In this document: piece by piece, positions 1 through 6,912 of the stretch
Layout of the letters: each line of letters begins with the position of its first letter
Position numbering within the stretch: the first letter of the stretch is position 1
Assembly (NCBI GenBank): GCA_035315125.1
Contig: DATFYI010000043.1
Location: 1-9,500, forward strand
Direction of reading: 5' to 3'
DNA: 9,500 nucleotides
Origin: DATFYI01 sp035315125
Lineage (GTDB): Bacteria > Chloroflexota > Anaerolineae > Anaerolineales > Anaerolineaceae
The notes under the pieces: model-generated
Databases searched by the model: none
Told to the model about the DNA's origin: nothing
The model's input: the letters and a program-made list of their open reading frames with translations, nothing else
Made by a program: the position numbers and the translations under genes

Positions 1-101
1 CCCTCGATTCGAAGGTTCCGGATGCCCTCAAGACCGAGCTGACCCAACTGAAGGCTGATATCATTTCAGGCAAAGTGAGCGTTGCACCGGTTGCCCAATA
101 A
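1..101 (+). CDS. C-terminal end of a BMP-family ABC transporter substrate-binding lipoprotein (partial)
   Basis: Reading from base 3 gives 32 codons ending in TAA at 99-101; the start lies upstream of the window. The visible tail ends in a lysine/aspartate helix followed by ADIISGKVSV, which resembles the end of BMP (PF02608, basic membrane lipoprotein/nucleoside-binding) proteins, where a helix and a final 'I..G.I.V' strand close the second lobe. The ATPase and two permeases downstream are of the class that works with BMP proteins, which supports the call more than the short tail does. In the family the protein is anchored outside the cytoplasmic membrane and delivers nucleosides to the permease pair. 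Other periplasmic binding proteins can end similarly, so the family assignment is context-dependent. The ligand cannot be read from this fragment. Confidence 0.72.
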   Translation, partial: LDSKVPDALKTELTQLKADIISGKVSVAPVAQ

Positions 102-144
102 GCTGTCTTCCAACCAGGATTAACAAGATAAGCGTTTGATAAAT

Positions 145-177
145 ATAAGAGGCTGGTTTTCAACACCAGCCTCTTAT
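145..177 (+). terminator. 13-bp perfect hairpin between binding-protein and ATPase genes
   Basis: The arms at 145-157 (ATAAGAGGCTGGT) and 165-177 (ACCAGCCTCTTAT) are perfectly complementary around a 7-base loop. The hairpin starts 43 bases after the binding-protein stop and ends 47 bases before the ATPase start. There is no run of T directly after it, so it is a weak candidate for a classic intrinsic terminator. It could instead be a partial terminator or a 3'-end stabiliser that leaves more binding-protein mRNA than transporter mRNA; that role is inference. Confidence 0.6.
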
Positions 178-179
178 CC

Positions 180-192
180 TACCATTATGGTA
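180..192. promoter_or_regulatory. Short perfect dyad (TACCAT-T-ATGGTA) upstream of the ATPase gene
   Basis: A 6-base arm, a single central base and the complementary 6-base arm form a 13-bp dyad three bases after the hairpin, followed by an A-rich stretch (191-203). One central base is too short for an RNA loop, so if it means anything it would be a DNA site for a dimeric regulator. I find no convincing -35/-10 pair here. A dyad of this size can occur by chance. Confidence 0.2.
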
Positions 193-224
193 AAATAAAA
201 AAAACCGATAGCACAGGGATTGCC

Positions 225-1781
225 ATGGCTCCAATTCTCGAATTACGCGGAATTACAAAACGGTTTCCGGGTGTTTTGGCGAATGATCATGTTGATTTGA
301 CGCTTGAGGAAAAAGAGATCCACGCTCTGCTGGGTGAAAATGGGGCCGGAAAAACCACCCTGATGAATATCCTGTACGGTCTATACCAGCCGGATGAGGG
401 AGAAATTTACGTCAGCGGTCAGAAGATCACCGTTCATTCCCCCAGTGACGCCATCCACGCCGGGATTGGTATGGTGCACCAGCATTTTATGCTGATCCCT
501 GTTTTTACCGTAACTGAAAATGTCATGCTGGGAGAAGAAGTTACCCACGATGGTTTTCTGGATCGTAAAAAGGTGGCTGAGAGTATCCGAGAGCTCTCTC
601 AAAATTATGGTCTGGAAGTCGATCCGGATGCCTATGTCAAAGACCTGCCGGTTGGCGTGCAGCAGCGCGTTGAGATTATCAAATTGCTTTACCGCAAGGC
701 TGACATTCTGATATTTGATGAACCGACCGCCGTGCTGACGCCTCAAGAAGTGGACGAGCTGTTTAAGATCATGCACTCGCTGACCGCGCAGGGTAAATCG
801 ATCATCTTTATTACCCATAAGCTGAAAGAAGTGCTGGATGTATCCGACCAGATTACCGTGCTGCGGCGCGGCGCGGTGGTAGGCTCAACGCGACCCCAGG
901 ATGCGGACCAGGGAAAACTGGCTGCCATGATGGTAGGCCACGAAGTCCAGCTTGAGCTGGAAAAAACTCCACCCCAAATTGGCGACGTCATCCTGGCAGT
1001 AAAAGATTTGGTGGTTACCGATGACCTGCGAGAGGTATCGGTCAATGGCGTTTCTTTGGAAGTCTACGCCGGAGAGATCTTTGGTATTGCCGGGGTGCAG
1101 GGCAATGGTCAAACCGAGCTGGTGGAAGCGATCACGGGCTTGCGACAACCGATATCCGGCAGCATCCACATCCTGGGACACGATGTCACCAAAGCAAATC
1201 CGCGCCAGATTACTGAATTGGGTACGGCCCACATACCTGAAGATCGCCAGCGCGACGGCCTGGTGCTTTCGTTTCCGATTGAAGACAATCTGATCTTAAA
1301 TACTTATTATCTGCCGCCCAACGCCAAAGGTGTGAATATTCAGGAAAAGGTAACCGATAAAGAAGCCGATACCCTGATCAAGCAATATGATATCCGCACA
1401 CCCAGCGCCATGGTCAGTGCTGGCTCGCTCTCCGGCGGCAACCAGCAGAAAGTCATTATCGCCCGCGAGTTATCTCGCCCGATCCAGTTACTGATCGCCT
1501 CACAGCCTACCCGCGGCCTGGATGTAGGATCCATCGAATATATCCACAAACAAATTCTCGCCAAACGCGCCGATAATAAGGCTGTTTTGTTGGTATCTAC
1601 TGAATTAGACGAAATCCTTGAGCTTTCTGACCGCATCGGTGTCATGTATCGCGGTAAGATCGTGGCAGTTGTTCCGGACGAACAGGCCACCAAGGAATAT
1701 CTCGGGCTGTTGATGGCAGGGATCAAGCCGGAAACCCTGGAGCCTCCAAAAGCTGTACGAAAAGCCGCTGTCACTTTTTAA
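225..1781 (+). CDS. BMP/nucleoside-type ABC transporter ATP-binding protein (two ABC domains)
   Basis: This 518-residue protein energises import by the BMP-type nucleoside transporter on the cytoplasmic side of the membrane. It carries two ABC domains, as in YufO/NupA and RbsA-like ATPases. Domain 1 has Walker A GENGAGKTT at 37-45, the Q-loop Gln at 86, a divergent signature LPVGVQQR at 141-148, Walker B ILIFDE at 161-166 and the switch His at 198. Domain 2 has a degenerate Walker A, GVQGNGQTE at 290-298, with Gln where the Lys should be. It has a canonical LSGGNQQK at 402-409, and Ser426-Gln427 replaces the Walker B Asp-Glu. Only one composite site (domain 1 Walker motifs with domain 2 signature) should hydrolyse ATP well, which is usual in this family. 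The ATG start is preceded by AGGGA. The C-motif and the linked permeases favour a nucleoside over a sugar ligand, but the substrate is inferred. Confidence 0.93.
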   Translation: MAPILELRGITKRFPGVLANDHVDLTLEEKEIHALLGENGAGKTTLMNILYGLYQPDEGEIYVSGQKITVHSPSDAIHAGIGMVHQHFMLIPVFTVTENVMLGEEVTHDGFLDRKKVAESIRELSQNYGLEVDPDAYVKDLPVGVQQRVEIIKLLYRKADILIFDEPTAVLTPQEVDELFKIMHSLTAQGKSIIFITHKLKEVLDVSDQITVLRRGAVVGSTRPQDADQGKLAAMMVGHEVQLELEKTPPQIGDVILAVKDLVVTDDLREVSVNGVSLEVYAGEIFGIAGVQGNGQTELVEAITGLRQPISGSIHILGHDVTKANPRQITELGTAHIPEDRQRDGLVLSFPIEDNLILNTYYLPPNAKGVNIQEKVTDKEADTLIKQYDIRTPSAMVSAGSLSGGNQQKVIIARELSRPIQLLIASQPTRGLDVGSIEYIHKQILAKRADNKAVLLVSTELDEILELSDRIGVMYRGKIVAVVPDEQATKEYLGLLMAGIKPETLEPPKAVRKAAVTF

Positions 1782-1784
1782 GTC

Positions 1785-1790
1785 AGGGGT
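1785..1790 (+). promoter_or_regulatory. Ribosome binding site selecting a TTG start for the first permease
   Basis: AGGGGT lies six bases before TTG at 1797-1799, just after the ATPase stop at 1779-1781. It is the best-placed site for the permease start. No ATG in the same frame occurs before the membrane domain with comparable spacing. Confidence 0.6.
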
Positions 1791-1796
1791 GTACCT

Positions 1797-3068
1797 TTGG
1801 AAGATAAACCGATCAAAAACAACAAAAAAAACGTTGGCCAGATATTTCTGGAAGAGGCGACCGGTCGCGGCCCCAAGCCAAAAAATCGGGCTCTTGGCCA
1901 GACTATCTTAATCCCGGTTCTGGCGGTTTTCACCGGGTTGGTTCTGGGCGCCATCTTTATTCTACTGACAACCGTAGAGGTCTATACTGCTTTTGGAAAA
2001 TCTTTCCTGGATGGTCTGCGGGTGTCCTGGAACACAATAGCCGTCGCTTATTCGGCCTTATGGGATGGCGCGATTGGCAACCCGGCTCAAATCATTGCAG
2101 CCTTACATAGCGGCAACCAAAAAGACCTGATCAATGCCTTTAATCCGATCATGGAAAGCCTGGTTGCCACTACCCCTTACATTTTTGCCGGTCTGGCGGT
2201 GGCGCTTGGTTTTCGCGCCGGCGTATTCAATATTGGCGCTGAAGGCCAGCTCTACATGGGCGCTATTTTTTCGGTTTATGCCGGCTATTCCATTAAGGGC
2301 CTACCGGCCATCATCCACATACCGCTGGCGCTTCTGGCCGGAGCATTAGGCGGCGCTGTTTGGGGCTTTATCCCGGGTTGGTTGAAGGCCAAGACCGGCG
2401 CTCATGAAGTCATCAATACTATTATGATGAACTATGTGGCCTTCCATTTCAGTGAGTGGATGCTGAACGGTCCAATGAAACGGCCCGGTTACGACCCCAT
2501 CAGCCCAACCATTCAACCCAGCGCCATGTTGCCCGTCTTTTTTCCTCCTCCCAGCCGTTTTCACCTCGGGTTTTTTATTGCTTTAGCGTTCGCCTACCTG
2601 GTTTATTGGTACCTGTTTAAAACAACCTGGGGTTTTGAGCTGCGTACCGTTGGCGCAAACCTTTTTGCAGCCAAATATGCCGGTATGAATATCAGCCGCA
2701 ATATCATCCTGGCCATGACCCTTTCGGGCGCTCTGGCAGGCCTGGCCGGTGCAAACGAAGTTTTGGGGGTCAACCACAACCTGGCCTTATCGTTCTCTTC
2801 CGGATATGGCTTTAACAGTATTGCCCTGGCGTTGTTAGGCGGCAGCCATCCGCTGGGCGTGGTGCTGGCTTCTTTGCTTTTTGGTACTTTGACAAATGGC
2901 GCTACGAATATGCAGGTGGTGGCAGGCATCCCAATTGACATCATCTCGGTCTTGCAGGGCTTCATCCTGGCATTTGTGGCGGCCCCGGCCATCATCCGCA
3001 CGATTTACCGGTTGCCGACCCCCTCCACAGAAGAAGAATTAGTATCCCAAAGCACGGGAGGTGATTAG
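1797..3068 (+). CDS. BMP/nucleoside-type ABC transporter permease, first subunit (BPD_transp_2)
   Basis: A 423-residue polytopic membrane protein with a TTG start 15 bases after the ATPase stop. About 35 basic, polar residues precede the first membrane segment (about 37-60). The family core begins near residue 127, and its diagnostic stretch is FNIGAEGQ at 144-151, followed by further hydrophobic spans. A cytoplasmic coupling region reads TGAHEVINTIMMN. A second conserved block, GANLFAAKYAGMN, is followed by a Gly/Ala-rich helix pair. This arrangement matches the YufP/NupP permeases of nucleoside ABC importers, which as I recall are about 350 residues, so this one carries roughly 70 extra residues at the N-terminus. 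It should pair with the second permease to form the channel. The family is secure; the ligand is inferred from the binding-protein fragment and gene order. Confidence 0.92.
   Translation: MEDKPIKNNKKNVGQIFLEEATGRGPKPKNRALGQTILIPVLAVFTGLVLGAIFILLTTVEVYTAFGKSFLDGLRVSWNTIAVAYSALWDGAIGNPAQIIAALHSGNQKDLINAFNPIMESLVATTPYIFAGLAVALGFRAGVFNIGAEGQLYMGAIFSVYAGYSIKGLPAIIHIPLALLAGALGGAVWGFIPGWLKAKTGAHEVINTIMMNYVAFHFSEWMLNGPMKRPGYDPISPTIQPSAMLPVFFPPPSRFHLGFFIALAFAYLVYWYLFKTTWGFELRTVGANLFAAKYAGMNISRNIILAMTLSGALAGLAGANEVLGVNHNLALSFSSGYGFNSIALALLGGSHPLGVVLASLLFGTLTNGATNMQVVAGIPIDIISVLQGFILAFVAAPAIIRTIYRLPTPSTEEELVSQSTGGD
3056..3064 (+). promoter_or_regulatory. Strong ribosome binding site for the second permease, inside the first permease's stop region
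   Basis: GGGAGGTGA sits in the last codons of the first permease and ends seven bases before the ATG at 3072. The two genes are separated by only three bases, which points to translational coupling and equal subunit supply. Confidence 0.75.
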
Positions 3069-3071
3069 CCC

Positions 3072-4343
3072 ATGGCTGCGACGACGACCGTATATCATCG
3101 AGAAGTCATTAAAGTATCCCCCACCCGGCAGCGGGTGATGGGCATTATCTTCCTGGTTTTGGCATTCATCACCTGGTTTTTCCTTGAGCGCTCTGTAAAA
3201 GCGGGTGTCATCACCAGCTTTGGTTTGAACGCCATCAATAAAGGCGTCATTTTGCCTGAATGGCGTCTCGAGACCCAGGTCACTCTGTTGGTTATTTCGA
3301 TTATCTGCGCCATTCTGGGCGGGATTCAACTGGCGCGTGGTTTCAAGCGTTACACCAACTTTGTTTTGGCGATTGTGGTGACCTTTTTTGTGTTTGCTTT
3401 CCTGACCTGGGCGGCCGCCGGCCAATCCCTCAACCTGGCCGGCCTGTTGTACGATACGCTCTCGGATGCAGTTCCATTGGTCCTGGCGGCTTTATCCGGT
3501 GTGTTGAGCGAGTCGGGGGGTGTAGTCAATATCGCTATTGAGGGCATGATGCTGATGGGGGCCTGTAGTGCATCCTTCTTTGCCAGTATTTCCCACAGCT
3601 TGTGGATTGGTATGGTGGCGGGGCTGATCAGCGGTATTTTGCTGGCCTGGATCCATGGCTACCTTTCCATCCACTATAAAGTCAACCAGATCGTTTCCGG
3701 AACCATTATCAATATCTTTGCCACCGGCCTGACTTCTTACATCTCTACCAAATTTCTGCAGGTCTATCAAAATTTAAATGACCCGGGGGTTTTCAAACCG
3801 ATCCCCATCCCCGGCCTGGTCAATATACCTGTAATTGGGACGATCCTGTTTTACAACAACATCCTGGTTTATATCATGTTCCTGATATTGATCGTGGTAC
3901 AGGTCGCCCTGTTGAATACGGTCTGGGGGCTGCGCATGCGGGCGGTTGGTGAGCATCCCAAGGCGGCGGATACCCTGGGTGTTAATGTGATCCAGACACG
4001 TTATATGGCGGTTTTATTGAGCGGCGCAATGGCTGGTTTTGCCGGCGCTTATTTTACCATTGGATCGGTCGGCCGTTTTGATAGTTTGATGACGGGCGGG
4101 CGTGGCTTTATCGGCCTGGCGGCAATGATCTTTGGCAACTATACCCCGGTCGGCGCATTTGGGGCCGGCTTGCTGTTCGGTTTTGCCGATAGCCTGGCAT
4201 CTAAGCTGGCCATCCTGGGTATCAACGTACCTTCTTCGATCTTGTTGATGATACCTTACATCGCCACCATGATTGTGCTGGCCGGTGTGGTGGGTGGCAG
4301 TCGCGCCCCGGCCGCCGACGGCGTACCGTATACGAAAGAATAA
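3072..4343 (+). CDS. BMP/nucleoside-type ABC transporter permease, second subunit (BPD_transp_2)
   Basis: A 423-residue polytopic membrane protein, the partner of the first permease. The family signature VVNIAIEGMMLMGA starts at residue 151. It is followed by the coupling region (YKVNQIVSGTIINIFATG) and by RMRAVGEHPKAADTLGVN, which corresponds to the 'R..G.n..aA...G' block of YufQ/NupQ and RbsC-like permeases. The glycine-rich C-terminal helices GRGFIGLAAMIFGNYTPVG and later complete the core. Family members I recall place the FNI/VNI.EG motif near residue 40 and total about 320 residues. This protein therefore has about 100 extra N-terminal residues with about three additional hydrophobic spans (roughly 18-38, 72-92, 97-118). 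The ATG start has a strong Shine-Dalgarno site. It is the last gene of the operon, followed by a strong hairpin. Confidence 0.92.
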   Translation: MAATTTVYHREVIKVSPTRQRVMGIIFLVLAFITWFFLERSVKAGVITSFGLNAINKGVILPEWRLETQVTLLVISIICAILGGIQLARGFKRYTNFVLAIVVTFFVFAFLTWAAAGQSLNLAGLLYDTLSDAVPLVLAALSGVLSESGGVVNIAIEGMMLMGACSASFFASISHSLWIGMVAGLISGILLAWIHGYLSIHYKVNQIVSGTIINIFATGLTSYISTKFLQVYQNLNDPGVFKPIPIPGLVNIPVIGTILFYNNILVYIMFLILIVVQVALLNTVWGLRMRAVGEHPKAADTLGVNVIQTRYMAVLLSGAMAGFAGAYFTIGSVGRFDSLMTGGRGFIGLAAMIFGNYTPVGAFGAGLLFGFADSLASKLAILGINVPSSILLMIPYIATMIVLAGVVGGSRAPAADGVPYTKE

Positions 4344-4361
4344 TCAGGAGCAAGACCATAG

Positions 4362-4402
4362 AATACAAAAGAGACGGATTCGATGACCGTCTCTTTTGTA
4401 TT
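4362..4402. terminator. 16-bp perfect hairpin between convergent operons (bidirectional terminator candidate)
   Basis: The arms AATACAAAAGAGACGG (4362-4377) and its exact complement (4387-4402) enclose a 9-base loop. The hairpin begins 19 bases after the permease stop. It lies between two converging operons, as expected for a shared terminator. Downstream sequence on either strand lacks a long T run, although the arms are themselves T- or A-rich near the base. A second, weaker stem of 8 bp with one G-U pair and a 3-base loop lies at 4412-4430. Confidence 0.72.
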
Positions 4403-4442
4403 TCGATCCATGCCGGGCTGTTAGCCTGGCGTTAAGCTATGC

Positions 4443-5279
4443 TCACAACAGGCTGGGAAATATAAAACTGGAACTATTAATCAAGTTTTGAAATTGATCT
4501 TTAAATGTCGGGTATAGCACTAATAACAGAACGATGCACAGGCAGCATAAAACTACGATTACGATTACGACAATCAGCCAGGTATTGCTACTCTTCTTGG
4601 GCGGTGGGGTGGCTGATGAATAGGGGGCCGCCGGCATGGGGGGCGGAGGTGGCGGGGTCACAAAAGGCTGCGGTTGAGCGGGTGGTACGGGGGTCTGTTC
4701 AGGCGGCGGGGTCGCAGCGGGCTGCGGTTGAACGGGTGGAACGGGGGTCTGTGCAGCCGGCTGTGCGAAAAATGGCTCCTGTTGAGCGGGGGAAACGGGA
4801 GTAGTTTCAGGCGGCGGTGTGAAGAAGGGTTGTGTTGGGGTTGGAACGGCGGTCGGTTTGGGCGGCGGTGTGAAAAAGGGCTCGGCCGGCTCTTCTGGCG
4901 CGGCTGGAACGGCGGGCTGTTCGGGCGGCGTAGAAGAGGCCGCTGCCATCTCTTCTGGCGCGGCTGCTACGGCGGGCTGTTCAGGCAGCGTAGAAGAGGC
5001 CGCTGCCGGCTCTTCCGGCGCGGCTGGAACGGCAGGTTGTTCGGACGGTTGTGTTAAAGAGGGCTCGGCTGGGACGGCGGACTGTTGGGGTGGCGGCGTA
5101 GAAGAGGGTCCTGCCGGCTCGGCCGGTGCAAAACTGCGCTGGATTGATCCCAATGAAACCGTTGGTTCGAGGGGTTCTGGCGGGAGAACTTCTGGACCAG
5201 GCGGTTCTGGCGGCGTCGCGGGTTGCCATTTGGGTTCTTCTGGCGGAGGCGGTACTGAGAATTGAGGTTCGTCGGACAT
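4443..5279 (-). CDS. Proline/alanine/glutamate-rich repeat protein with a C-terminal membrane anchor (unknown function)
   Basis: I do not recognise a named family for this 278-residue protein. Residues 1-220 are almost wholly Pro, Ala, Glu, Thr, Ser and Gln and should be disordered. They contain tandem repeats of about 20 residues with PEEPAAASSTPPEQPAVPAA-like units, and further on shorter PPxQPQPxxTPPP units. After a lysine-serine stretch comes one strongly hydrophobic segment at about 233-256 with the cysteine cluster VLCCLC, then a 20-residue tail. No signal peptide is present. The positive charge just before the membrane segment suggests that the long arm stays in the cytoplasm. The ATG is preceded by AAGGA six bases upstream (5286-5290). 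It is the last gene of the three-gene minus-strand cluster. A tail-anchored scaffold is possible but is inference. Confidence 0.8.
   Translation of the reverse strand: MSDEPQFSVPPPPEEPKWQPATPPEPPGPEVLPPEPLEPTVSLGSIQRSFAPAEPAGPSSTPPPQQSAVPAEPSLTQPSEQPAVPAAPEEPAAASSTLPEQPAVAAAPEEMAAASSTPPEQPAVPAAPEEPAEPFFTPPPKPTAVPTPTQPFFTPPPETTPVSPAQQEPFFAQPAAQTPVPPVQPQPAATPPPEQTPVPPAQPQPFVTPPPPPPMPAAPYSSATPPPKKSSNTWLIVVIVIVVLCCLCIVLLLVLYPTFKDQFQNLINSSSFIFPSLL
4861..5040. repeat. Tandem 60-bp repeats inside the proline-rich gene (about three copies)
   Basis: Copies at 4921-4980 and 4981-5040 align base for base at a 60-bp period, sharing for example TAGAAGAGGCCGCTGCC at offset 11 and TCTTC/TCTTCC at offset 31. 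The copy at 4861-4920 matches in its second half and is diverged in its first half. The period encodes 20 residues, so the reading frame is kept. A second, shorter family with a 54-bp period (18 residues) occurs at about 4666-4750. Confidence 0.8.
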
Positions 5280-5322
5280 GAGAGATCCTTTCTGAAATTA
5301 TAGGAAGTTATGAAGGTTGAAG

Positions 5323-5892
5323 TCAGGCATTTGCAAGCCTGTGCGACCGGCGTACCAGACGCCAGATAATCCAGGCCGTCACCAGTACCAATAAGCAGGC
5401 GATTACTACCGGAACTACCACGGATAAGATGGATATCACCGTTGAAGTGAGATCTTCCGCCAGGCTGACGGGCACATTTCCGGCCCCAGCCGTCGCTGCC
5501 GTAACTGCCGGGCGCACGGCCACAGCTTTGATGGTATGCACGCCGCCCGCTATGAGCAATCCCATGGCCAGGGCCAGTACCGGGTGAACATTGCCAAACA
5601 CTCGGGCGCTGGCTGCAAACACAATCGCTCCGGCAGCCGGGCGGATCACCGTCTGGATAATATCGTTGATGTGGTTTACCACCGGCATCTTGTCTGCAAA
5701 GAATTCAATGATCGATAACACCACCAGCAGCCCGATGATCCACCAGCTTGTCAGCGTATCATAAGGTGGGTTAAGCTGGATCAGGTTAGTAAATTTTGCC
5801 AGCAGCGCCACCACCAGAAGCGGAATGTAGGCGTTTAAACCGGCGCTGGCCGAAAGACCGAATGCAGTGAAAATGCCTAAAAGGACATCCAT
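5323..5892 (-). CDS. DUF4126 domain-containing membrane protein
   Basis: A 189-residue membrane protein with a start motif GLSASAGLNAYIPLLVVALL (residues 12-31) that I recognise as the DUF4126 signature. It has about four hydrophobic spans: about 4-35, a second after the SWW at 49, a long Gly/Ala-rich region near 85-120, and a final span at about 150-178 before a basic tail (WRLVRRSHR). A conserved polar loop between them reads EFFADKMPVVNHINDIIQT. The molecular function of DUF4126 is not known. The ATG start has GGAGGA five bases upstream (5898-5903). It lies 23 bases after the DUF2085 gene and 43 bases before the proline-rich gene, so the three are probably co-transcribed. Length is close to what the family usually shows. 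Confidence 0.85.
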   Translation of the reverse strand: MDVLLGIFTAFGLSASAGLNAYIPLLVVALLAKFTNLIQLNPPYDTLTSWWIIGLLVVLSIIEFFADKMPVVNHINDIIQTVIRPAAGAIVFAASARVFGNVHPVLALAMGLLIAGGVHTIKAVAVRPAVTAATAGAGNVPVSLAEDLTSTVISILSVVVPVVIACLLVLVTAWIIWRLVRRSHRLANA

Positions 5893-5915
5893 AAGCTTCC
5901 TCCAAAATCTTGCAG

Positions 5916-6731
5916 CTAACTAGAGAAAAACCCTTTCCAGGTGCCTGTCAATGTGTATCTGCCCCAATCCATAATAGAAATCTGGATTAAAGCAGTAGTA
6001 AAGCCGGCCACCAGCGGCAACCAGGCTTCTTTCAGATGGTGGTATTTGTTTTCCTGCTTAAACAGCATCAGCCAGATGATGGTATAGATCATACCCAGGA
6101 TAACGATGACCGTGGCTGATCCCAATAAAGCCAGCGGGTAAAGCAAGATGGGGTTACCCGAAAGGACGGTTAGATCCAGAATGGCGGCCAACAGCACCAG
6201 CGCGCCGACTTGCTTCCAGGAATGCAGGATGGGCTTATCTTGCCAGTCGGCCCAGACAGTCTGGTTAAAGACGGGCAGCAGAACGGCGGCAATGCCGATC
6301 CCCAGGGCGGAGCCGGTCAGCAAACGCAGCCAGTTTTCAGGCGTGTACAGCGAGGGCGCATTTGGGATTAAAGTCAGATAGGAATTTACCCCATCGATGC
6401 CAAATATCACCAGGGCGACCCCCAGCAGGATCATAATTTTCAAAACCGGCATGCCGCCGCGTTTTTCATGGTTATATTGGAATAGAAAACCCAGCAACGT
6501 TCCCAGGTACATGCCCGTACAGCGCGCACACAGGGGCATTTGCCGATCGCCTATCGCGAAAGAGTGTGAAGCAATGCGGTGACAGATGGCGTAGGCGATG
6601 GCGTCCGCTTTGCCTAACAGACCGGCGGGCGTGTAAATCAGCCAGCCGGCTAAAACGATCAGGGCCAGCACAGGCACAAAAACTTTCAAAACGGTCACCC
6701 GCACGGGTTGGGAAGGCGTAAATGAGGTCAT
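5916..6731 (-). CDS. DUF2085 domain-containing membrane protein
   Basis: A 271-residue membrane protein. From this start, a first membrane span at about 15-35 is followed by a conserved cysteine/histidine region. This has Cys50-His51-Arg52, then SHSF, then RQMPLCARCTGMYLG with Cys68 and Cys71. That CHR...CxRCxG pattern is the hallmark of DUF2085 and could bind metal, although no function is established. About six further hydrophobic spans follow to the C-terminus. The start is uncertain: the frame is open to TTG at 6785 and ATG at 6743, and none of the three has a good Shine-Dalgarno site. I chose the ATG at 6729-6731 because a TATAAT lies just upstream, which would give a leaderless or nearly leaderless message, and because the resulting short N-terminus is usual for the family. 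It is the first gene of the three-gene membrane cluster. Confidence 0.82.
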   Translation of the reverse strand: MTSFTPSQPVRVTVLKVFVPVLALIVLAGWLIYTPAGLLGKADAIAYAICHRIASHSFAIGDRQMPLCARCTGMYLGTLLGFLFQYNHEKRGGMPVLKIMILLGVALVIFGIDGVNSYLTLIPNAPSLYTPENWLRLLTGSALGIGIAAVLLPVFNQTVWADWQDKPILHSWKQVGALVLLAAILDLTVLSGNPILLYPLALLGSATVIVILGMIYTIIWLMLFKQENKYHHLKEAWLPLVAGFTTALIQISIMDWGRYTLTGTWKGFFSS

Positions 6732-6741
6732 ATTATGATCC

Positions 6742-6770
6742 ATTATAGGGTTATCTTGAGGTGGACGCAA
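6742..6770 (-). promoter_or_regulatory. Candidate promoter for the DUF2085 cluster
   Basis: On the minus strand a perfect TATAAT (6747 down to 6742) is preceded, at a 17-base spacing, by TTGCGT, which matches only the TTG of the -35 consensus. Transcription would begin within a few bases of the ATG at 6731. The site is promoter-like by pattern only. Confidence 0.35.
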
Positions 6771-6822
6771 GTGATATTCCGGCAAAGCCAGGGTAATCGC
6801 AATTGGAATATCAAAGTGAAAA

Positions 6823-6900
6823 TGTCATTGCCGCAGTTGCTCTACGAAGCAATCTCCCTCTCGGTCATAGGTGGAGGCTACTTCGTGCCTCGCAGCGACA
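6823..6900. repeat. Palindromic intergenic repeat, copy 1 (78 bp)
   Basis: Begins TGTCATTG and ends CGCAGCGACA. It contains CGAAGCAATCTCC at 6845-6857 and the near-complement GGAGGCTACTTCG at 6873-6885 (10 of 13 positions pair), with the outer ends TGTC/GACA also complementary. It matches copy 2 at 69 of 78 positions by my count. Twelve bases (6901-6912) separate the copies. It resembles small non-coding palindromic elements of the REP/MITE kind. Confidence 0.88.
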
Positions 6901-6912
6901 TGAGGGGTGCTG

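Noticed and set aside
381..1774. Minus-strand open frames inside the ATPase gene
   Set aside because: They overlap a full-length gene with all ABC motifs and show no recognisable domain; they are antisense shadows.
225..4343. Ribose or other simple-sugar ABC transporter
   Set aside because: The two distinct fused-size permeases and the BMP-like binding-protein tail fit the nucleoside/BMP class; RbsC-type systems usually have one permease gene.
4622..4760. G-rich + strand stretch as a G-quadruplex cluster
   Set aside because: Runs of three or more G are separated by loops longer than seven bases in the densest part, and the G excess is explained by CCN proline codons of the opposite-strand gene.
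4674..5265. Open frames on the + strand opposite the proline-rich gene, encoding Gly/Ala/Ser-rich repeats
   Set aside because: They are the antisense of a Pro/Ala/Glu-rich repeat gene, which tends to stay open in several frames. They lack a good ribosome binding site, whereas the minus-strand frame has AAGGA plus a membrane anchor.
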